Of a DNA stretch of 64,000 nucleotides, positions 53,281 through 64,000 are shown one piece after another. The DNA comes from Chionoecetes opilio (taxonomy: Eukaryota > Arthropoda > Malacostraca > Decapoda > Majidae): the NCBI GenBank assembly GCA_016584305.1, contig JACEEZ010022926.1, positions 225,001-289,000 on the forward strand. The letters are read 5' to 3'. Position 1 is the first letter of the stretch. Each line of letters begins with the position of its first letter. A model generated the notes under the pieces. The model worked only from the letters and a program-made list of their open reading frames with translations, was not told where the DNA came from and did not search any database. The translations under genes and the position numbers were made by a program.

Positions 53281-53404
53281 TTTCTTGTTTTTTTTACTTT
53301 GTCCATCTCAGAACAATTATTAACCTCTACAGCAGCGACCACCACTAAAATAAAGTTTTATATAGCGTCATGACACTTATTTTTTTTACATTCTTAACCA
53401 CTAC

Positions 53405-53560
53405 GTCAGCATATCAATCAATCATCACTCATTGGGGGCATCGCCGGGTGGGCGCGTCGCTCGCCCACCCTACGACGCCACTCCCGGGGCTACCACGCGC
53501 GAGTCTCAATTGCAGGCCCTTTTCCCCATACCAAGCAACTCTCGAACAAACATACTACTA
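53405..53560 (-). mobile_element. RTE-like LINE 3' end (copy 3)
   Basis: The start 'tatcaatcaatcatcactca' is the (TTGA)n tail read in reverse. 'attgggggcatcgcc', 'tcgcccaccctacgacgcca' and 'ccataccaagca' match 18841-18960. Only about 150 bases are present. Confidence 0.8.
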
Positions 53561-53904
53561 TTACTAATAAGTAAATAAGTACAAGCATAGACCCCCTAAA
53601 AAAAGTATCCTGTGGCGTCAGCCAGTGGCGGATTTAAGGGGGGGACCGAGTAGGACAGGTCCTAGGCCCACTCCCGCAAGGGCCCCGCACCCAGAGGAAC
53701 AAAAATATGTTTTCAAGAAAAATGAATGCTGGACATTTCTTATTTGTTTCGAACACGGTCTACATAGAAGTACCATAATTATGGACACAAATTAGATACA
53801 CACATAATGTAAAATATGGGTGGGAAAAAAGTTTCAATTAAAAAACTAATTAGAAATATGAAATCACATTGGTAAAATTTAGAGCCTGTAAGGCCCTATT
53901 AGTG

Positions 53905-54245
53905 GTTTTATTTATCCAGACCTCACAAATCCCTCAGATACCTCTAAAAACGTTAATTAAAAAAGTGGGGGAGAGATAAAAAAAAAAAATTTTATCTACC
54001 TAAACCTAACAGAACATGGTCAAAATTGCTAGTACTTTCCCACCCTTAGATCTCTTGTAGGAGGTTATTTGGTTAGGAATGTAGGAGGTTATAGGTTAGA
54101 AATTTTACTTTGGGAGGCTCAAGGGCGAGGGTAATGTAGGGGGGAGGCCGGCGTTGAAGGGGGCATCTCTTCCCCACTTTATAATACGTTTTTAGATGGT
54201 ATTGAAGGGGTCTGTGAAGTCTGGCGAAGAAGAAACAACAATATG
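53905..54245. repeat. MITE-like inverted-repeat element (copy 2)
   Basis: The left arm 'atccagacctcacaaatccc' and the right arm inverse ('gggtctgtgaagtctggcg') enclose G/C-rich and TTAGG-like tracts. It is the same family as 29845-30340. Confidence 0.6.
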
Positions 54246-54587
54246 GGAGGGAAAGGGCCTCTAGAATTTTACACCCACATTTCATCAGGCCCTGCTATCC
54301 CACCGGCATAGGGCCCCGCCACACACCATAACATCCGCTCCCTGGCGTCGGCCATCTCCTTTTGTTTACAATTTCGAACCCCTACCGTACAGCATAGGAC
54401 CCTCCCTAAAATTAAAAGTGTTATGTGGCGTAGGCCATTCTTTTTTTGTATAAGTAATTAGTATGTATATATGTAACCTCGAACTAAGGAAAATAACAAT
54501 AATTCATTCAAAGTATTTTAAAACAATTATTAGGACAAAGAGTTCTTGAGATTCCTGGGGAAAGACAGTTTAGATAAGAATAGAGCC

Positions 54588-54760
54588 AGAGATGGGCAGT
54601 ATTTGAATAACAGTTGTTATGTAAATACATTTGTGCATAAGCAAATTATTTAAATACATAGTTCAGGTATTTAAATACTAGTAATTAAAATACTTTTAAT
54701 GAGTATTTAAATACATGTATTATATAATATAATATAAAAATTGTAAATACTTTTAGTGAC
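54588..54760 (+). repeat. hAT-like terminal region, single end
   Basis: Starts cagagatgggcagtatttga, followed by many 'tatttaaatac' words in both orientations. Such CAGNGNTGGGCA...TATTTAAATA ends occur in hAT-type elements. A matching right end and 8-bp TSD were not found. Confidence 0.45.
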
Positions 54761-55690
54761 CTATTATTATTTTTCAGTTAATTGCTCGCCAAAACCCGCC
54801 AACTACTGGCACATCCTGACTTACAGTGAAACCAGTGTTACACTTTCGGAAATTTCCTTATTTTAAGTAAATTTAGGACTGCGAAGGAACTTCTAAGGAA
54901 ATCCAAAGGAAATAATGTTTGTCAGAAATTCTAGAGATATGTTAGTTTAAGATAAATAGATGGTAGTGATAAATTAAACACCATGTTATTTGCCCTTGAC
55001 AAAATGGACCAAAGAAAAAAATTCTCGGTCATAATTGTCTTATTGCATTCAATTTTTCTTAAATTAAGGGGGCATTAAACACCGCAGAATATTGGGGAAT
55101 GGGGAGGAAGGGATCGAGGTGGAGCAAAAGCTCCAGTCAACATCACCACCCTATTTGAAACAGTTTTCCATATTCTTCAAAATACGCTTTCCAGCTTGAA
55201 TCCACACGTCTTGTCTACACTGCGTTAATAGCCGTAAGAACTTTTCCTACCTTCCTTCTATAAAACCCTTCCACTTAAAAACTATATCAGATGCCCTACT
55301 CTTTGCGTATCTCTCTCGAGTTATTGCTGTAAAACCAAACATCGAAGACCATCTTCAGTATTGTCCCTCTTGGATTAGAGTTTCTCCACACCAACATACA
55401 TGACACCTTATCATTATTATCTCCCCTTCCCTCCTTGTTCCTTCCCCTCACCCCACCACGCCTTGCTCAGTGATGGGTGAGGATAGGTGGTGGGGAGGGC
55501 AGGGAGAAGAACCGAGGGTTGTGACCGAAAGGGGGGGGGGGTAGTAGGGTGTTGAACGTTGGAATAGTGGCGACTGAAAACTGTTAATACACACTTATAT
55601 AAAATAGATATATACATATATATATAGAATATATATATATATACTACTATAGAGCTATCATTATTGGTGTGGGGTGTGCATTCTTATTAT
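54760..55690. other. No gene recognised
   Basis: Unique-looking sequence. Weak similarity to LINE RT C-terminal wording around 55180-55400 ('...LPTFLL', 'ctccacaccaacataca') is too weak to call. Confidence 0.35.
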
Positions 55691-56640
55691 CTACTAGCCG
55701 AAAAGCCGCCCTCCGGGCCGGCCTTGTGTTGGTCTGTGTTGGTGAGTCCTCGCCCACCAAAACACAGACTTCCAGATAGCCCTTTTAACTTCCTGAAACT
55801 CATGGTATGTAGAAAGTATGTATTAAACGCAACCATCACAATTCATAGCCCCCTCTCTAACTTTCTGAAAGACAAAGCCGCCCCCGGGCGGACTTTGGAT
55901 AGACCTGAGGAGGGCTATTGGTGGGCCTTTGGCCCAACCACCGTGTTTGGGGGCCGAAGGCCCACAAAACACAGACCTCTGCCAGATAGACAGACCCTTG
56001 GACCAACCACCGCGCACCAAAAACACAGACTCTCCAGAGAGCCCCGTTCTAACTTTCCGTAAATAGATGTATTGCCCCACCCATTCACTCGACCTTATCC
56101 CATCACCCCCCACCCATGCACTCACAGTACACATCACCACACACCATTCATTCACCCATTACACAGCCCCCCCACCCATTCACACTCACCCATTACCATC
56201 ACCAACACACCCATCATCACCCATTACCATCACCACACACCCATCACTCCACCCATTACCATCACCCCCCATATCCCTCACCCATCACCCATCACCCCCC
56301 ACCCATCACGTCACTCCATCACGCCACACCCACTAACCATCACCCGCTCACCCATTCAACTCACTCTATTACCCATCACCCTACATCACAAGTGTCAGCA
56401 ATTCTGCAACCCACTTTTTCTTTCACAGTTCCGGCTAATAGGCGCTAAAAAAAAAGAAGAATGAAAATGATCGGATCATCCTATAGTGGGCTTAAAACCA
56501 TTCCCCGGGCAACGGATTCCAAAACGTGACATTGAGGGATTCCGCCACAGGGGCGGCACTATCGCGGGACAGACAGACAGACAGACCAAGCCACACACAC
56601 ACTTTCCGCTTATTGATTATAGATTGATAATTATTACAAA
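55690..56640. repeat. Dispersed repeat with 'acacagac' blocks and a (GACA)n end
   Basis: Several copies of a block containing 'caccaaaacacagac' and 'cagatagccc' or 'cagagagcccc' lie at 55745-56055. The distal part, 56570-56630, has 'gggacagacagacagacaga' then 'ccgcttattgattatagat'. Such (ACAG)n-plus-'TTAT.ATATAGAT' ends are frequent at the 3' side of animal repeats. The family is not established. Confidence 0.45.
56105..56390 (+). repeat. (CCCATCACC)-type minisatellite
   Basis: Irregular units of acccatcaccaca/cccattaccatc run for nearly 290 bases. Open frames on this strand (H/P/T-rich) are products of the repeat and are not genes. Confidence 0.85.
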
Positions 56641-56752
56641 TTTACTTTATTAGTATGCTAGCTAATATTGCATTATTACAATGGCTATCATGTATCATCA
56701 TACGACTAAGATAATAGTGGGGGGTGCGTTGGTGTCGTGTGTGCTGTGTGGT

Positions 56753-57170
56753 TGTACTGGGCGGCGTGTGTGTGATGTGTGTGTGTGTGTGTGTGTTGTG
56801 TGTGTTTACGGTAGTGTGCATCTAGGTAGTATGATGTATCAGTATCAGATCAGTATCTTTATTATTATCATTATGATCATATCAAGATTATTAGTAGAAT
56901 TATGATAAATTATTATTATCTATTATGATGATCTATTGATTATTATTATCATTGTTGTTACAATTTATTGTAGTATCACTATATTGTTGTATGATTAGTT
57001 TATCTGAGTAATATTAGTATTAGTATAACTTTGATGTCTTAGATTAATACCATTGATATTATCATTAGATTATGTATTATTATTATATTATTATTATATT
57101 ATTATTACTTATGTTGTTTTATTCTAATCATGATCATCATTTATTTTAATTATTATTATGTTTCTTTATT
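56753..57170. repeat. (TG)n then (ATT)n low-complexity tract
   Basis: A (TG)n stretch at about 56765-56810 is followed by imperfect tta/att/atc repeats to about 57165. Confidence 0.8.
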
Positions 57171-57230
57171 TGCAAAGCGCAGGCGGAGACCACGGTGAAA
57201 CGGCGATGTTTATTCCAAAATAGATGGTAA

Positions 57231-58346
57231 AGCCCCCTTCACACATGATCCATACATGGACCACGAGCGCGCCAACAATACCAATGCGCATGCGGCCGTC
57301 ATGGTCCTGATTATGGGTCATCGTGACCGACCGGACGCTCGTGACGACGCTCTGACGGTAGGCACGAAAAGTTAGTGCGTGGCACTAAAAAATCGGGAAG
57401 CTCCCCTCGTTTGTACCAACGCAGCGTCTATCGTAAGTCTATCGTGACGCTATCGTATCTAGTAGTAGCAGCTTCGTGACACATCGTGACGTCGTATGTA
57501 TATTAGTGATGATAAAAAACGTTTTATCGCGCGTCTTAAACCCACCCTTACCCCCTATTTGACACCCCCCCTTCGCCTTTACCCCCCTTTCTCATTCCCC
57601 TTCACCATCCGATTGCACTCCCTTCACCCTTTACTCCATCACCACCGCGGTGGGACAACCCCCCTCGAATCCCTACCACCCTACGTCTCACCACGCGGTG
57701 ACACTTCCCCTCGGAGCCCTGCATCACAGGTGACACCCCCCCTCGACTCCCTACCCCCATAACCATCGACCCACTGGTGACACTCCCCCACCCCATGTTT
57801 TAACCACTACACATGCGCCAACAACAACAATTAACGCCGTCTACAGCCCAACTCCCCTCTCCCTATTTCCTACCCCACACCAACTAACGCCCTGCATTAT
57901 TACAAACCCCCCTCCCAGTTTTCCCCTCCCACCCCACCCTTCTCCATACCAACCCCCCACCCTCTGTTTCTACCACCTTACATCTCTAGACCCCTTCCTT
58001 ACTCCCATCACCATGGCAACACACACCCACGTGTGAGGCATATGTTGCTAGCTCTTGACGCTATCTGTGATACGTCATGGCACCGTCATGGCACTTTCGG
58101 GTTATGTAGCTTATCGTGACGACAAATATGGACCCGTTGATTTTCCATTCGTGGAACGTAGTCTTACAGCTGTCATGACCCATCGGTGACAATCTTACGA
58201 CCGTGCATGACACATATCGTACAGCAGCGTGACATTGTTGGAGCATGCGGTCTGCGTTTTATCGCTGGTCAAATTCACGATAAGCGTCAATACTCAAAAT
58301 TGGAGGAGCTATCGTGAGTTAGATTAGGAATGTGTGAAGGGGAGCT
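57231..58346. mobile_element. PIF/Harbinger-like non-autonomous element, TSD TAA
   Basis: The left terminus agcccccttcacacat and the inverse right terminus (atgtgtgaaggggagct, ending 58346) are flanked by TAA (57228-57230, 58347-58349). A 3-bp TAA/TTA duplication is the hallmark of PIF/Harbinger elements. Subterminal regions are full of 'tatcgtgac' and 'gtcatggc' words in both orientations. The centre (57540-58020) is C-rich. No transposase was seen. Confidence 0.65.
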
Positions 58347-58384
58347 TAAAGAAATACGTAGGGGTAGTCAATATGAGGGTGATC

Positions 58385-58700
58385 TGACGAAACAAACACC
58401 ACACACACACACACCACACACACACCAACACACACACACACACACAGTAACACACAGCACACACACACACACATATACACACACATACACACACACATAT
58501 CTTTGAAATTAATCTATTACATAATAAAAAAGAAAATAAATTTGGATGATAATAATAATAACAATAATGAAAATGATGATGCCATTATTAAAAATATATA
58601 GAAGACTAATAATAATAATAATACATAATAATAATAATAATATAAACCATAAATATGAAATAATAAAATAATAACAATAATGAAAATTTAAGAGCTAGGC
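58385..58700 (+). repeat. (CA)n and (AAT)n microsatellites
   Basis: Imperfect acacac runs at 58395-58500 are followed by aataata/ataatg repeats at 58545-58680. Confidence 0.9.
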
Positions 58701-58974
58701 TAGATTGACGGCATAGTGACGACGTGGGATATGTAAGATCCGTTTCTGTGATGGCTATGCCCTCGGGGGTAGAGGGAGCGGAGGGAGGTTTTACAGAGCC
58801 GGGCAAGCTGTCTAGCTCGAGCTGCCATCGGACAAATGATAACACGCGCCCAGATTATGAGGCACTGAGCCAATGAGCGTTACGCTACCATACGTGTCTC
58901 GGCAGAATCGGTAGTTAGTCACTAGTCAGTCTGGTCTGGTACTAGTGCAGGGGTCTGTTTCGAGAAAAAAAACA

Positions 58975-59140
58975 TAATAACGAAATCCAATACCGGGGAC
59001 CAAATAATATACCGATACCGGATACCGAGAATACTAAATACCGATGAACGGTTATACCGGGAAAATAAAAAATACCGGTCATTACCGGTGCTAAAATCCG
59101 CGTATTTCGAGTATACCGGATACCGGTGCACATCCCCTAA
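58975..59140. repeat. 'ataccggt'-rich repeat (copy 2)
   Basis: Repeated taccggt/accggtat words end in 'ggataccggtgcacatcccc'. The inverse of this end (ggggatgtgcaccggtatcc) resembles a hAT-type terminus. Only one end is seen. Confidence 0.5.
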
Positions 59141-61015
59141 AACTACCACAAAATATCAGCAGGTGACGCCTAGAGGAAAGAAGTACTGCTTCAGCCATAA
59201 TATAAAAAAGCCACTTTACACATGTGATGTTTCTGACTGAACACTTCCTACGAAAGACGGACCCAGCTATGAAAATGGTTGTTACTGGCTAGATGGTTTA
59301 GGCTGCGACCAAGTAGGTTATGAATGTGTGAGGCGGCAGCCGCGCATTTGTGGGGGTGAAGCCGCTGGAACCCGCATGGGGGCTGGTTAGATTGACTCAA
59401 AACCATTACGACTTCATGCGTCGATCATTGCACTTCAGGATTTCTACTTAATTGATAACAAAAATCAACAGGAAAATATGACGTGCCTCGGTATAGTAAC
59501 TTCTAGGACATTCGTTTTGGACAATAATATCATAGAGTAACATTTCCCTCGCACCTCCGCTATAACCCTTTGGTTATTGGTTATATACAGCTTTACCGAA
59601 TCAGGCTTTATTACAATATACATATAGAAGAAAATTCTTCTTAGTATTTCACTGTGTTTTAAGTGCAGTGGATAAACCCCATTTTCTTTTTCAGTAGACC
59701 AACTTTTCATAAGGCAAATTTTGGTGAGAGAAGCCGTAAGAAGCCGGCTCTTACGGATTGTCTCCGTTTTCGTGCCTCGCCGAACGCGGCTGACAGGGTG
59801 GTCGAGGCTCGCCCGCTCGGGCGCTCACAGCTGATAACTGTAAACAAAACAACCACACTGACGAAAGGTCACGTCGACTGAAAGCCATTAATAACGTTAC
59901 GATAAATGACTGACCGGATATGTGCATGGATCAAACACATATCCTCAAAGTAATGTTTTGTTTGCTCATAAACCGAAGAGACTACTAATAGGGCAAGGTA
60001 AAGAGGCGGGCACCCTACGGAATTCATATGGGGCTGGATGGGTCGAGTTACACATTAGTGACTATTTTTTATTAATGCGCACATGATGCAAGGGGGCAGG
60101 TATAATGAGGGATTTTCAAAACTGGCCACATTCTGCCCGCCACAGTGCCCGGGATTTAGCATTTGGTGGTTGGGCTGATTATATTACATTTTGCTTGGAA
60201 GATAGGGGGGCTGTTTTCAATTCTTGGACTAATTTTTGGCCTTAAATAATCTCTCTCTCCTCTCTCTCTCAGACTAATTGAATTACTGTATGGGAATAGG
60301 GACTCAAACAAATACTTTCTCAACTTTACTTTTAGCGTTTTAAACACGCAAAATATTGCCAGCTAAACTAGCTATTGGAGGAGCTAGAAAGAAGGATCAC
60401 GTTACTCCTAATCATAAAAGAGTAAAGTGGATTAACAATTAAAGCCGATATATTATGAAAAAATGTTCGTGCTTATAAGGCTGTCAATGGGAGTGTATAC
60501 GGAGAGTGGTATTCGTTTTCCATTATGTCATGGAAAATAAAGCCAAGTACAACAAGGCAGCTAAAAGACCTTATGTGCCAAGAGCCATGAACAGACTGGT
60601 GCCGGACCCATCACTGTAAAAAGGCCTTAAAATGGAACAATTTGCTTCACTGCATCATAATTCATGGAAGTCTACCACTTTAAGTCTTGACTACACAATT
60701 ACTTAATGACACATAGGTGAAGATATATTGTCCAATCAAATAGAGTGCATATGTTATAGTTGATTTACAGATATTTTAAGTGACTTTTAGTTTCTTAATG
60801 TTTACTGTTATAATTCATTTCCTATTGAAGTTTCGTTGATTTCTTTTATGTAATTTTTTTTATTTGCGGACTTTCAGAAGAAGTCATTTTTAGTAATAAT
60901 ATTGCATTAGAACAAGTCTATGATGTAAGTTGATAGAAAACCATGGTGCATGGAAAAAGAATTATTATTATTACTCCCCCTCTCACCTTCTCTCAGAGTC
61001 TTACCTTCAGTTCGG
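59140..61015. other. No gene recognised
   Basis: No domain, splice-bounded exon or terminal repeat was identified. Short open frames (59465-59710 minus, 59663-59881 plus, 60156-60347 minus) have no recognisable motifs. Confidence 0.4.
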
Positions 61016-61196
61016 TACATAAAATCGGGAAAAACTCGCCGACGGTAAAAGGTTAGGGTAGGTTACTCGTTAGGATTAGGTAAGTCAGTTAGGTTAGTTA
61101 TCATAATCACAGGTAAAAGCTTATTAGTTATACATAAATACTCCCCTCTTAACCCTCAATACATCCCCCTTCCTCCCAGTCTACTCTGTAAGATTT

Positions 61197-61552
61197 GGTA
61201 TTAGTCCAGAGAACACCGAACTCACTTGGTGGACGAAAACTATTTTTTCTGGTGTGTTCGTAGTGTTTTGAATGAATCTGCTCTAACCATTTCGTCGCAA
61301 TTGTATTTATATTTTTTTTGTGTAGGTCAACGGATAGTTTTTTGTTTTTTAGTAGGTAAAGTTTAGGTTAGGTATGGGTTAGGTTGAATTAAAATTATAA
61401 TTTGAAATAACAGAATTTAATATTAATTTTATTAACTAAAAAATTGCGACAGAAACGGTTAGCAGATTATCAAAACACATAAAAAACACCAGAAAAAAAT
61501 AGTTTCGATCCACCAAAGTGAGATTCGGTGTTCATCTGGACTAATACAAAAT
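61197..61552. repeat. MITE-like foldback with TTAGG-type core
   Basis: Left 'tattagtccagagaacaccg', 'actcacttggtgga' and 'cgaaaactattttttctggt' are mirrored by 'cagaaaaaaatagtttcg', 'caccaaagtgagattcggtg' and 'tctggactaataca' at 61490-61552. The core holds 'taggttaggtatgggttagg'. One arm-like copy ('ccaccaaagtgaattcggtg') is at 32159-32190. Confidence 0.75.
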
Positions 61553-61689
61553 CATATGACAAGAGTGAAATGGGAGGAATGGAGGATGTATTGAAGGGTT
61601 AAATGAGTGGAGTATGTATGATAACTATAAAGCTTTTACCTGGATTATGAATACCTAACCTAAAGACTTTACCTAACCTAACGGTACCT

Positions 61690-62190
61690 AACCTAACCAT
61701 ACCCGGCGAGTTTTACGATTTGTGTAGGGACGAGCATTTCGGTAGACGAGGAGACCAGGTACATGAGGCAAGGATGGGTAATGATCCTACCGTGGTTATG
61801 CAACTTGTTATTGATTGAGTAATAATATAAATCTATATAGTATGTATCTAACCTATGTATATATACCCGTCGGCTGTGTGTTTGTATATGTATTTAGTTT
61901 CACACACAAATACGGTATACGACAGTTACCAGGCCAATGAGGCAAGTGTATGTTAATGTTTTTTTCACAAACCATGGTAGCATATCTTTATGGAGGTACG
62001 TATTATGTGTGGATAATAGATCAATAAAAACGCTAAAAATCTAACCTAACCATTACCTGTCGGCGAGTTTACGATTTTCGTAGGAGGAAAAAATATCGGT
62101 AGACGAGTAGTACCAGGTACCATAGGCAAGGATGGGTAAGTCACGGTGGTTATGCAACTTGTTATGGTGGAGTTAGTAATAAGATAAATC
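61690..62190 (+). repeat. Direct duplication of a ~140-bp unit
   Basis: 61698-61830 and 62049-62185 share 'cggcgagtt', 'tcggtagacgag', 'accaggtac', 'ggcaaggatgggtaa' and 'ggttatgcaacttgttat'. A weaker, intermediate copy may lie at 61899-61985 ('acgacagttaccaggccaat', 'gaggcaag', 'catggtagcatat'). Non-coding. Confidence 0.65.
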
Positions 62191-62535
62191 AAAGCAAAGT
62201 TGGTGAATGGTATAGATCGGGAGATTCATTGGGCTCGTAAGTAACCTAAACCATGATGTACCACTACTTATATGAGGAAAGACAACAAAAGGAATCAATA
62301 ATAAGTATTTTATAATAATCATAACCATGAAGATGTACAACCTACAAAGAGAAGACTAGACGATGAAAAATTCGAGTTGTTTTGGGGCGAAATTGATATC
62401 CAGGTGCTATATTTCGCTGGCAGTGACAACATCGAGACGACTGAGGTGATTGTGAGTGCAGATGCTTCTAAACCAGGAAAAACAGTCACAGCAGAGTCTC
62501 ACTAAGAGTAAGCAAGTGGTAGGGACACATACGTA

Positions 62536-62825
62536 CCATACAGTTGCTCACCTTTTGACGAGGCTCTGTTGTGACTCCGTTTTCGGTTTAGAAGCCTCTG
62601 CACATCATCCATTACCACGTCTTCTCTATAGGTTGTCAGCGAGACCATAGCACAGTCATATTAGCACTGGAATATCAATTCCGCGCCAAAATAACTCGAA
62701 AATTTTCCATTCGCCGTGTTTTCCTCTTCGTAGGCTCCTATATATATGAGAGAGGATCATATAGTATATATTCCCATCATATGCATACCCGATGTAAACA
62801 AACGTGACTAGTTATGGGTAGGGTC
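62536..62825 (+). repeat. Dispersed repeat, copy 2 of 2
   Basis: Partner of 44888-45140: 'gttgctcaccttttga', 'ggtttagaagcctctgcaca', 'ttctctataggttgtcagcg' and 'ccgatgtaaacaaacgtgac' are shared. Confidence 0.65.
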
Positions 62826-62829
62826 CATA

Positions 62830-64000
62830 GCCATATATTTTGACAACCAGTGTATGATCAAAACATAATCATATATAGAGATATGCCAATAAAATGTATT
62901 CTTGTCTTAAATTTACAAAATAATAAACTGCTGTAAGTTATAATGCATATAATCTCGCGAGACGATAAACCAATAGATCTAATACGGTACTTTTTTAGTT
63001 TCACAAAGACACTCTAGTGATAGGCTATTAGGTCTTGGTCACACGAGTACTGATGAGCGATGCGTAGGCTACTATTTGTCTACTTACTGAGGACATTTAA
63101 CTTGTTCAACTCTACTGTATCTTACAGTAATATATTGTCATGAGTAACAATTAAGATCAAAGCCCGGATATTACAAGGACTTCTTTATACCATTATTTAA
63201 TCCAGTACTCATTGTCCCTCCCATTACGCAGCTTCTTCCTTGATCCGTCAGGGGTCGCGCCCTGTGATGGTGGTGCAGTGGCGTGGGTACAAACCAATGC
63301 TTGGTTTGCCCCTGTCGCCGCCGCAACTTTACTGGGGTACGTGAACCAAGGTAGCCTGAGTCGACCGGAACAGACGTACGTTGCCATGCTTGGCCAAGGC
63401 CCACAAGTACTTTCAGGGTCGTGAGCCGTGGTGTGCCCGCCTTTCGACACCGTTGTGAATTCTCCTCGGCTACCATAATGTACTCGCTGGGCTCTGATCT
63501 GTCACCATAAGCCCCGCGCCTCACCAACTAGCTATCTTCGTGATGAGCATCGTCGGACAGGTTCGGGGGCGGGGCTTGCAGTGGTTTTCGTTAAGGAAGA
63601 TAAGTAATAATTCCACCTCTGCAGTGCCTCTAGTGTCACCCCCAACATCCCTCCTTCCAAATAGCGGGGAGGGGGGGGGGGGGGGTTTACCTGCTATGTA
63701 AAAGAATATATAACTTTTTGTCATAACTATAACAGTCTACTCTTCTCAATTGAATGCCTTTTGAGCATGAGTAACGAATTGTACTGATACTATTAGTCTC
63801 GTATTATATGTAGCCTACCCATCTGTGACCATATCCGTGTACAGAGAGTTATGGACATATATATGACAAACATATATACCTATGTGTTAGACGTTGCAGC
63901 ACGGTAGATGTCTATGTGAATTCACGAGATGCATATAGACACCGAAATAATTTTTCGTAGAAACAACGTTAGAACATCACGTGACAAAATCACGGAGTAG
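62830..64000. other. No gene recognised; one unassigned 118-residue frame
   Basis: The minus-strand frame 63171-63527 (MVRRGAYGDRSEPSEYIM...) and an overlapping frame are in a locally GC-rich segment (63230-63430). I recognise no domain. A poly-G tract lies at about 63661-63687. Confidence 0.35.

Noticed and set aside
56067..56464. H/P/T-rich frames of up to 130 residues
   Set aside because: They are read through the CCCATCACC minisatellite in all three frames.
63171..63527. A 118-residue frame as a gene
   Set aside because: No recognisable domain, splice signal or conserved pattern; it lies in locally GC-rich sequence where chance frames are common.

Overview
The window looks like intergenic and intronic DNA from a transposon-saturated animal genome. 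It is most probably an arthropod and, by inference, a decapod crustacean such as a crab. The reasons are: spliced minus-strand exons with GT/AG borders; long (TA)n, (GA)n, (CA)n and (GATA)n tracts; many short CCTAA/TTAGG tracts (the arthropod telomere unit); and a mix of jockey-, RTE-, CR1/L2- and I/R1-like LINEs, a Penelope-like element, gypsy and BEL/Pao elements, and many Tigger/pogo, Tc1, hAT- and Harbinger-like DNA transposons. No bacterial-type operon, rRNA, tRNA gene or CRISPR array was seen. All family names come from motifs and termini read by eye, not from a database search.

Layout. 1-6.4 kb: a LINE ORF1 (coiled coil plus SGNH hydrolase-like domain) split by a Tigger-like element that itself holds a truncated jockey LINE, followed by a 3 kb Tigger element with a second Tigger inside it. 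6.6-15 kb: a Tigger element (A), a Penelope-like element with a GIY-YIG domain, then a CR1/L2-like LINE opened by two insertions. One insertion is a 2.47 kb near-palindrome (TSD GGTG). The other is Tigger B, which contains Tigger C, which contains a jockey tail. 15.5-18 kb: two phase-compatible minus-strand exons of an RG-rich protein, the best candidate host gene, with Tigger D in their intron. 18.4-28.2 kb: a SINE, an RTE-like RT ORF of 415 residues, a 5'-complete but 3'-lacking I/R1-like LINE, further LINE fragments and a BEL/Pao protease remnant. 28-33 kb: a cluster of foldback elements carrying TTAGG-like tracts. 34-36 kb: an internally deleted LTR retrotransposon with both LTRs. 37.0-41.8 kb: a full-length 4.8 kb gypsy-type element with a perfect 5-bp TSD. 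45.1-48.6 kb: an RT fragment, a Tc1-like element set in (TA)n, and a solo LTR. 48.6-64 kb: mostly microsatellites, old MITE-like repeats, a Harbinger-like element and unrecognised sequence.

There is no shared pathway. The organising theme is insertion into insertion, read through target-site duplications and interrupted reading frames. The most unusual items are the palindromic element at 10231-12696, the repeated finding of retroelement tails about 90-130 bp inside the left end of Tigger-type elements, the foldback/TTAGG cluster, and the RG-rich host exons whose first residues resemble a UAP56-binding motif.
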